From contig JAEWGM010000018.1 in the NCBI GenBank assembly GCA_023388315.1, forward strand, positions 1-48,150: a stretch of DNA of 48,150 nucleotides, in the 5' to 3' direction. Below, piece by piece: positions 42,951-48,150 of this stretch. How positions within the stretch are numbered: position 1 is the stretch's first letter; each line of letters begins with the position of its first letter. This stretch comes from Bacteroidota bacterium. Lineage in GTDB: Bacteria > Bacteroidota > Bacteroidia > Bacteroidales > Dysgonomonadaceae. Under the pieces are notes generated by a model. The model was given only the letters and a program-made list of their open reading frames with translations, did not search any database and was not told where the DNA came from. Both the position numbers and the translations under genes were made by a program.

Positions 42951-45900
42951 TTAAAATGTAACATTTAAGCCTAAGTTGTAAACACGTTGTAGCGGATATG
43001 CCAATCCGTTTCCGCCCATTTCCGGATCCCATAATTTGAAATCGGAGATATTAAACAAGTTTTGACCAGTAAAATAAACGCGTACCATACTAAAGGGCAT
43101 TCCGCCGAACCAGTTGTTTGGCAATGTATATCCTACTTCCAATGTTTTTAGTCGTAAGAAACGGCCGTTGCGCAACCACCACGTGGAATTCTGATGGCTG
43201 TTGTTTTGGTTCAACGTAGCCGATAATCTGGGCCAAAAGGCGTGCGATACCGGATTGTTGGGGTTCCAGTGGTCATCTGCTATGATTTTGAGTGCGCCCC
43301 TGTGTCCTACAAATGGTGCAATCCCAAAACGATCTGGATTTCCTCTTCTTGCGTTGGGGTCAATGAAAAACGACACCCTGCTTTGTCCTTGGAAAAAGCA
43401 CGAAATATCAAAGTTTTTATATCTTCCCGATAAACCGAAGCCGTAGCTTATTTCGGGCACGGTGGGGTATCCAATGTGCACTTGGTCATCTGAGTTTACC
43501 CTGCCGTCGCCGTTAATGTCTTTGTATTTAATGTCACCTGCTTGCGGCAAGCTCCCCAATTCTTGCACGGGAGAGTTGCGCACGTCCGCTTCGTCAATAA
43601 ACAGCCGTTCGGCAATGTATCCTTTCCACGTGTGAATGGGCCAACCAATATCGCTTAAATAGGGCCAGCGGTATTCCGGTTCTTCATTTTCCACATATTC
43701 GTTTTGCGCGAAGGTGAAGTTAAACCGGCCGGTTATCCACGCGTCTTTATTAAAGGAGTGGTTTAAATCGATGGAGCCATCCCAGCCGCCGCTCTTCACC
43801 TCGCCAACATTGCCAAATACCGCGCTCGTTAATCCCATAGAGGCGGGAAGATTGGCGCGTGCTTGGTAAATTTGCTTGCGGTTTTCAGTGAAATATTCCA
43901 AGATGATTTTCACCGCCCTGTTTCTAAATAAATCCAACTCCACACCAATGTTTTGTTTCACGGCAATTTCCCACGTAATCATCGGGTTGGCGTATCGATT
44001 GATGTTGAATCCTCCATAGTAAGAGTTGAAATCTCTACCCCAGCGATATCCGCTTGCACCACCAATATCCGAAAGAAAGAAAAAGCGGTCTTGCGGGCCT
44101 GCAATTTGGTCGTTTCCTACTTTTCCCCACGAATATTTCAATTTGAAGTTGGGCATAATATCTTCCAAAGGATACCAAAACGGTTCATTGGATACAATAT
44201 ATCCCAAACCAAAGGCGGGGAAAAGACCCCAGCGGTGTGATTTGTCGAATTTCTCCGAGCCGGTGTAAGTTAAACTCGCTTCTGCCAAGTATTTCTGCAT
44301 AAATCCGTAATTTACCCTTGTGCGAAGCCCTTGGTTACGTTGCGGAAGCGTTCGTTGTATGGTTTGGTCTTCCGGGCGCCAAATACCGGTGTTTTTAGAT
44401 TCTTCTTGCGTATAAATAAGCAGCCCGCTGACATCGTGAATGTCGTTAAAAGTGTTGGCGTATGTGAGGCCACCTTCCATATACACCCTAAACTCTCCCT
44501 CTCTTTCAATAGCGGGGTTCCCCAACGCATCCGTTCCTTGGTGCACTTGTTGCAGTACGTAGGTATCGGTGAACTCGTCGTAGCTTTTTATATTGTATAA
44601 ATAGGGGTCGTACGCGCGATAGTTTTCGTATCGGTTGTCGTTCTTAATGGAAATCTTTGCCCGTGCCATCAATCCTTCCAACACGGCATCCATGTTTTGG
44701 TCGAAAGAGAATTGAGAGGTAATGCGTCCCAGCGAACCGTCTTTATATCCGCGCACCATTCTGGCGAATGGGTTGGTCATTGTGCCCGTAGCATCCGATC
44801 CAAACAAGGTGTGTTTTACGTAAGCCGTTTTTTCGTCGGGCAAATAAAATTTAGGAAATTCCACCGGGTTGGAAGCTACCACGCTGGCGAAAATTTCGTT
44901 TGTGTTATCCAACGGGCCGGTAAAGTTTTCAAAAATGGAGTTCATATTGATGTCCATTTTTGTGGTAGGCGTTAAATCCATGGTCACGTTGGCCAAAATA
45001 TTGAACCGGTCGATGGAAATATTATTCTTGAAGTTGTTTAACTTGTTGTCTCTGAGAATACCCGTGTCTTTATCGTAAGAAACCGATAAATAGTATCTTA
45101 CTACCGTTCCCCCGCCCGATATGTTCATGTTGTAGTGTTGGTTCATTGTGTTGGGTTTGAACATAATGTCGTACCAGTTGAGGTTGGGGAACGCGTATTC
45201 GTTGAGCCCGTCGATGGTGTTTTGTATTTTTTGTGCACTATAATACGGTTCCAGCAACGGGTTATCGTTAAACTGCGCTTGGTTGTATAAATTCATATAT
45301 GTTACACCGTCCACCGTTTCCAACACCTTTGTGGGCGCGGAAAGGCGAGCATCGGCACGAACGGAAATTTTAGGCTTGCCGGCTACCCCTTTTTTGGTGG
45401 TAACCATAATTACTCCGTTTGCACCTTTAGACCCGTATAATGCGGCGGCAGTAGCGTCTTTCAACACCGCGAATTGTTCAATGTTATCGGGGTCAACACG
45501 TGCCAAGTCTCCTGAACTCACTTCAAAGCCGTCCAACAAAATCAACGGGCTGCTGGCATATCCAAAGGTGGTAACTCCGCGCACAAAGAACTGCGCGTTG
45601 TCGTTGCCCGGCTCTCCGCTGCGCTGGTAGGAGATAACTCCGGCTAACCTTCCCGCCAAGGCGGTGGTGAGGTTGCTGGAAGGTATTCTCAGTTCCCTCG
45701 GGTTGATGGTTTCAATGGACGAAACCACACTTTCTTTTCTTTGCGTGGCAAAAGCGGTAATGGTTACTTCGTCCAACAACTCAATGTCTTCTGCCATTGT
45801 TACGTTTAGTGTGGAAAGGTTGCCCACGGTGATAGTTTGTGGTTTCATTCCCACGAATTGAAAGCGCAACTCATCGTTAGAGCCGGCCTGGATGCTATAT

Positions 45901-46163
45901 CGTCCGTCCATATCGGTGATAACGCCTCCTTGGCTACCCACAATTTGTACGGTTACACCGGGAAGCGGATCTCCGTTTTGGTCCGAAACAATCCCTGTAA
46001 CTTCTCTTCTTTGCTGCACTTCGTCAATGTTGTTCACGCTTGCCTGTAGTGACGGCGTGATAACCAACATAAGCAAAATCAGAAACACACCGCTTATTTT
46101 ACCCGATGCGTTTGGTTTCAAAATCTTTTTCAGATTTGTGAGAAACAAATTCATTTCATTCAT
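42951..46163 (-). CDS. SusC-type TonB-dependent outer-membrane transporter
   Basis: A 1070-residue protein with a long signal region (KISGVFLILLMLVITPSLQAS), a carboxypeptidase-like domain (REVTGIVSDQNGDPLPGVTV, at about 53-130), a plug (SVVSSIETINPREL, DGFEVSSGDLARVDPDNIEQ, LYGSKGANGVIMVTTKKG) and a 22-stranded barrel ending in NLGLNVTF. The gene looks intact. SusC proteins import oligosaccharides using TonB energy and a SusD lid. Here the lid gene downstream is truncated, so the transporter is effectively orphaned unless another SusD serves it. M1 at 46163 and M4 at 46154 are both possible starts. Confidence 0.97.
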   Translation of the reverse strand: MNEMNLFLTNLKKILKPNASGKISGVFLILLMLVITPSLQASVNNIDEVQQRREVTGIVSDQNGDPLPGVTVQIVGSQGGVITDMDGRYSIQAGSNDELRFQFVGMKPQTITVGNLSTLNVTMAEDIELLDEVTITAFATQRKESVVSSIETINPRELRIPSSNLTTALAGRLAGVISYQRSGEPGNDNAQFFVRGVTTFGYASSPLILLDGFEVSSGDLARVDPDNIEQFAVLKDATAAALYGSKGANGVIMVTTKKGVAGKPKISVRADARLSAPTKVLETVDGVTYMNLYNQAQFNDNPLLEPYYSAQKIQNTIDGLNEYAFPNLNWYDIMFKPNTMNQHYNMNISGGGTVVRYYLSVSYDKDTGILRDNKLNNFKNNISIDRFNILANVTMDLTPTTKMDINMNSIFENFTGPLDNTNEIFASVVASNPVEFPKFYLPDEKTAYVKHTLFGSDATGTMTNPFARMVRGYKDGSLGRITSQFSFDQNMDAVLEGLMARAKISIKNDNRYENYRAYDPYLYNIKSYDEFTDTYVLQQVHQGTDALGNPAIEREGEFRVYMEGGLTYANTFNDIHDVSGLLIYTQEESKNTGIWRPEDQTIQRTLPQRNQGLRTRVNYGFMQKYLAEASLTYTGSEKFDKSHRWGLFPAFGLGYIVSNEPFWYPLEDIMPNFKLKYSWGKVGNDQIAGPQDRFFFLSDIGGASGYRWGRDFNSYYGGFNINRYANPMITWEIAVKQNIGVELDLFRNRAVKIILEYFTENRKQIYQARANLPASMGLTSAVFGNVGEVKSGGWDGSIDLNHSFNKDAWITGRFNFTFAQNEYVENEEPEYRWPYLSDIGWPIHTWKGYIAERLFIDEADVRNSPVQELGSLPQAGDIKYKDINGDGRVNSDDQVHIGYPTVPEISYGFGLSGRYKNFDISCFFQGQSRVSFFIDPNARRGNPDRFGIAPFVGHRGALKIIADDHWNPNNPVSHAFWPRLSATLNQNNSHQNSTWWLRNGRFLRLKTLEVGYTLPNNWFGGMPFSMVRVYFTGQNLFNISDFKLWDPEMGGNGLAYPLQRVYNLGLNVTF

Positions 46164-46276
46164 GCAATTGGATTTTTTTAATTTAATTAGAGACTCTATT
46201 TATTTTTAGTGCTTCAGTTTTATTAATCGTTTAACCCTCATTGAGTAGGAAGGTTAAAATCTATATTTATAGTTTA

Positions 46277-46696
46277 TTAGTTATGCGTTATTTTCCACTT
46301 TTGGCTTTGCAGCTGTTTGGCAGAAAACGTGTATTTCTTTATGGGGTTGTCTTTTGTGGCGTTCCATCCCTGAGCTTCAAGCGTCGCTGCATCGTATATA
46401 TAAATGTACACATATCCGCCCGCGTTTTCCAACACCTGTTCCCAGCAACTGAGTTGCACACCAATTCTCACCTTTTGCGTATCGCCTGGCTTCAACTTGT
46501 AATCGGCCGCATATTCCGGGTTTAATGGGTTGTAGTTTAGAAAACCATCCTTTAATGTAGTCACATAATAAATGGAGCTTTGGCTTTTGTTTTCTAAATA
46601 CAAAGCATCGTGACAGTCTTCAAATCCATTGGAGCAGGCTGTTATGCCAAAAACGATTAAAATAATTAAGAAATGCGTCAGATTTTCTCCTTTCAT
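46277..46696 (-). CDS. small lipoprotein of a Bacteroidota-specific family
   Basis: A 139-residue protein from the ATG at 46696, chosen because MKGENLTHFLIILIVFGITAC is a lipoprotein signal with Cys21; the frame extends 15 codons above it. The mature chain (SNGFEDCHDALYLENKSQSS, then VYIYIYDAATLEAQGWNATK, then FSAKQLQSQKWKITHN) resembles small Bacteroidota lipoproteins with a pattern of D.A.LE...W and a terminal W.ITY-like motif. No function is known. It precedes SusC by 113 bases and may be its first operon gene. Confidence 0.65.
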   Translation of the reverse strand: MKGENLTHFLIILIVFGITACSNGFEDCHDALYLENKSQSSIYYVTTLKDGFLNYNPLNPEYAADYKLKPGDTQKVRIGVQLSCWEQVLENAGGYVYIYIYDAATLEAQGWNATKDNPIKKYTFSAKQLQSQKWKITHN

Positions 46697-46850
46697 TAGT
46701 CTTTCTTTTTTCCGTCCTTTTTTTACGGATGAGTGGAACATTTTTCTTGGTTTGTTTTATAGTGTTGTCACCTTTGTGTTGTTATAGAATACAAAAATGC
46801 ACGTGAATGTATGTTAATGCTTTGTTTTCTCAACATTGCTTGACCTGTTG

Positions 46851-46874
46851 TTGATACAAGTAATTTTGTATCAA
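46851..46874. promoter_or_regulatory. inverted repeat downstream of the SusC-locus promoter
   Basis: TTGATACAA at 46851-46859 and TTGTATCAA at 46866-46874 are exact reverse complements with a 6-base spacer. It lies between the putative promoter (46959-46988) and the first gene (46696), so it could be an operator or a leader hairpin. Confidence 0.45.
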
Positions 46875-46958
46875 TTTATTGGTTTAAATAGCAAAATAAC
46901 GGCAATTTTTCAGTTTCTACGCAGGACATTTATATCTTCTATATATAAATGTCGTATG

Positions 46959-46988
46959 CAAAGATAACGAATTTTAATTATTTCCAAA
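46959..46988 (-). promoter_or_regulatory. putative promoter of the SusC locus
   Basis: TTTG at 46985-46988, 18 bases, then TATCTTTG at 46959-46966 on the minus strand. It implies a leader of about 255 bases before the lipoprotein at 46696. The interval 46697-47154 has no gene beyond these sites. Confidence 0.55.
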
Positions 46989-47154
46989 TTTTTTATGTTA
47001 AGAATTTGTTTTTTTAAGAAAAAATCGACATGTTTGTAAGAGGTGTTTTGTTCAGTGAGTACTTGAATTACACTGTGTGAGAATACGATAACAAGACCAA
47101 TTTCAGTTATGTTAAATTAAATATACCCTCATACCATTTTTAATACAAATTTTT

Positions 47155-47791
47155 ATGAGAAAGTTAGTTTATGTGCTTTGTTTAATAGCGGCAACATAGC
47201 TGCCTTCTTGTAGTACGGCTAAAAAAGCCACTTCTTATACTGTTTACTGTTGCCCTAAAATACGCAGATAAAGAGGATGTTGAATCGGATCATAAAATCA
47301 CGCTTGTTGAAAATATTAATGATGTTGTTGTAACCTCTTATCTCTACGAAGATGATCTGTTGAGTATTCTTTGGAATGTTGATACCGACGTTTTCGCATT
47401 TGCTTTGGAAAATAAATCGCATCACACAATGGAAATTCCTTGGGATGATATGGTGTATTTCGATTGGAAAGGAGATGGGCAGAGAGTCATCCATCAAAAT
47501 GTGAAATATGTTAATAGAAATTTACCTCAAACTCCGAGTATAGTACCTAAAGATAGTACGGTTGCAGAATATCTGTTGCCGGCTGCCAATGTATATACCA
47601 CTTCCGGTTTTTTCAATAGTTCATACGCAGTTAAAAGTTTATTCCCTTCATATAAAAGTCAGGATGCGGCGAATAAAAGCAATTTGGTGGGGCAAACAAT
47701 TAAAATTAAATTTCCTATGGTTGTTGATGGTAGCAGGAGAGAGTATTTGTTTGCTTTTCAAATAGAGGGTGTTTTGGTGGAGAAGCAGTAG
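47155..47791 (+). pseudogene. lipoprotein gene with nonsense codon and frameshift
   Basis: The ATG at 47155 reads MRKLVYVLCLIAAT, then an in-frame TAG at 47197-47199, then LPSCSTAKKATSYTV, clearly a lipoprotein signal interrupted by a stop. After about 47243 the same protein continues one base out of frame (VALKYADKEDVESDHKITLV, NINDVVVTSYLYEDD, WNVDTDVFAFALENKS) to TAA at 47789. With both lesions no full product can be made. The sequence after the signal is a beta-rich domain ending FAFQIEGVLVEKQ. I do not recognise the family. A downstream ATG at 47360 would give 143 residues without a signal. Confidence 0.75.
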
Positions 47792-47799
47792 CTACTAAG

Positions 47800-47925
47800 G
47801 CGCAAAGATGCTAAGAAACACGAAAAAGGGGAAATTAAGTGCGGATTGCATTCGTGCTATTCGTGCTATCCGTGGCAATAAAAGCCACAAAGCCACAAAG
47901 GCCCTAAGAAACACGAAAAATGAAA
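47800..47925. repeat. intergenic repeat fragments
   Basis: CTAAGAAACACGAAAAA occurs at 47811-47827 and again at 47904-47920. Between are ATTCGTGCTATTCGTGCTAT, and AGCCACAAAGCCACAAAG. The ATTCGTG...CGTGGC portion resembles the start of the duplicated element at 8391-9341. No reading frame. Confidence 0.5.
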
Positions 47926-48002
47926 AATTTAAAATTTTCAAAAAAACTTAAGCGCTCGTAGCAAGAAAGTTAATCTTAGGGATATTCACTAATTCCATAA
48001 TA

Positions 48003-48038
48003 AAAGCCAACTAAATCACCTAGAAATAGTTGGCTTTT
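48003..48038 (+). terminator. rho-independent terminator
   Basis: AAAAGCCAACTA pairs with TAGTTGGCTTTT, followed by further T. It lies 210 bases after the pseudogene's stop codon and directly before the next promoter. Confidence 0.75.
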
Positions 48039-48041
48039 TCG

Positions 48042-48089
48042 TATCTTTGATAAAAACCCCGCATTTGCAGTTTGAGGCTCAAAACGGGG
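48042..48089 (+). promoter_or_regulatory. promoter and hairpin leader of the last gene
   Basis: TATCTTTG at 48042-48049 is a full -7 consensus. The leader carries CCCCG at 48057-48061 and CGGGG at 48085-48089 that enclose a smaller TTTGA...TCAAA stem (48071-48083), a stacked hairpin 20 bases upstream of the start codon. Confidence 0.45.
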
Positions 48090-48107
48090 GTAATCACCAA
48101 TAAAGAT

Positions 48108-48150
48108 ATGGCAAAAATACAAAAAATTTCCCAGATTCAACCTACTTTAG
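48108..48150 (+). CDS. start of an unidentified gene, cut by window end
   Basis: The ATG at 48108 opens MAKIQKISQIQPTL, 14 codons, after which the window ends. The promoter at 48042-48049 and the preceding terminator support a real start. Too short to identify a family; a short lysine-rich cytosolic N terminus with no signal peptide. Confidence 0.5.
   Translation, partial: MAKIQKISQIQPTL

Noticed and set aside
47197..47199. TAG as recoded or readthrough codon in the lipoprotein signal
   Set aside because: A frameshift follows within 50 bases, and other genes in the window use normal stops; simple pseudogenisation explains both lesions.

Overview
The window looks like a chromosomal segment of a Bacteroidota bacterium, most likely order Bacteroidales. 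The evidence is a SusC-type TonB receptor with the start of a SusD gene, repeated matches to the Bacteroidota promoter pattern (TTTG, about 19-21 bases, TAnnTTTG), and families largely confined to this phylum: DUF2723, the DUF1599/DoxX gene pair, DUF4886 and GIN-domain DUF2807. Family or genus cannot be fixed from the sequence alone. All assignments come from reading motifs; no database search was run.

Region 1 (1-10.2 kb): the 3' end of an alpha/beta hydrolase gene and a small inverted-repeat element come first. A minus-strand envelope cluster follows: outer-membrane beta-barrel receptor, GIN-domain protein, transglutaminase-like protein, and an ABC ATPase / membrane protein / YtrA-type GntR regulator operon. 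Two tandemly duplicated small lipoproteins lie upstream of it. The ABC operon and the lipoprotein pair have nearly identical promoters, each followed by the same 22-base dyad, so the GntR protein probably controls both. About 1.3 kb of non-coding DNA then carries a roughly 420-base sequence twice, followed by a polysaccharide deacetylase.

Region 2 (10.3-28.7 kb): mostly housekeeping genes. These are a DUF2723 membrane protein, ndk, an M23/LysM peptidase, a conserved run DUF1599-DoxX-tpiA-SPOR-folE, typA, a divergent hcp / Crp-Fnr regulator pair with a clear operator at the activating position, a Tat-exported Gfo/Idh/MocA oxidoreductase, a small secreted protein, aspS, and tRNA-Pro(TGG).

Region 3 (28.7-46.7 kb, all minus strand): a polysaccharide-utilisation-type locus. 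In transcription order it has a small lipoprotein, SusC, a SusD truncated after about 45 residues and joined to the last third of a GH78 rhamnosidase, a PhoPQ-activated-family hydrolase, a DUF4886 esterase-like protein, two GH99/WbsX-like proteins, a GH20 hexosaminidase and two complete GH78 alpha-L-rhamnosidases. Together these suggest uptake and breakdown of a rhamnose- and N-acetylhexosamine-containing glycan. The SusD/GH78 junction is either a real deletion that broke the locus or an assembly error.

Region 4 (46.7-48.15 kb): the putative promoter of the locus, a lipoprotein pseudogene with a stop codon in its signal peptide and a frameshift, more intergenic repeats, and the start of a plus-strand gene cut by the window edge.

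The best leads for new biology are the GntR/ABC/lipoprotein regulon, the duplicated non-coding element, and the SusD-GH78 junction. I did not see a CRISPR array, prophage, transposase or recognisable defence system.
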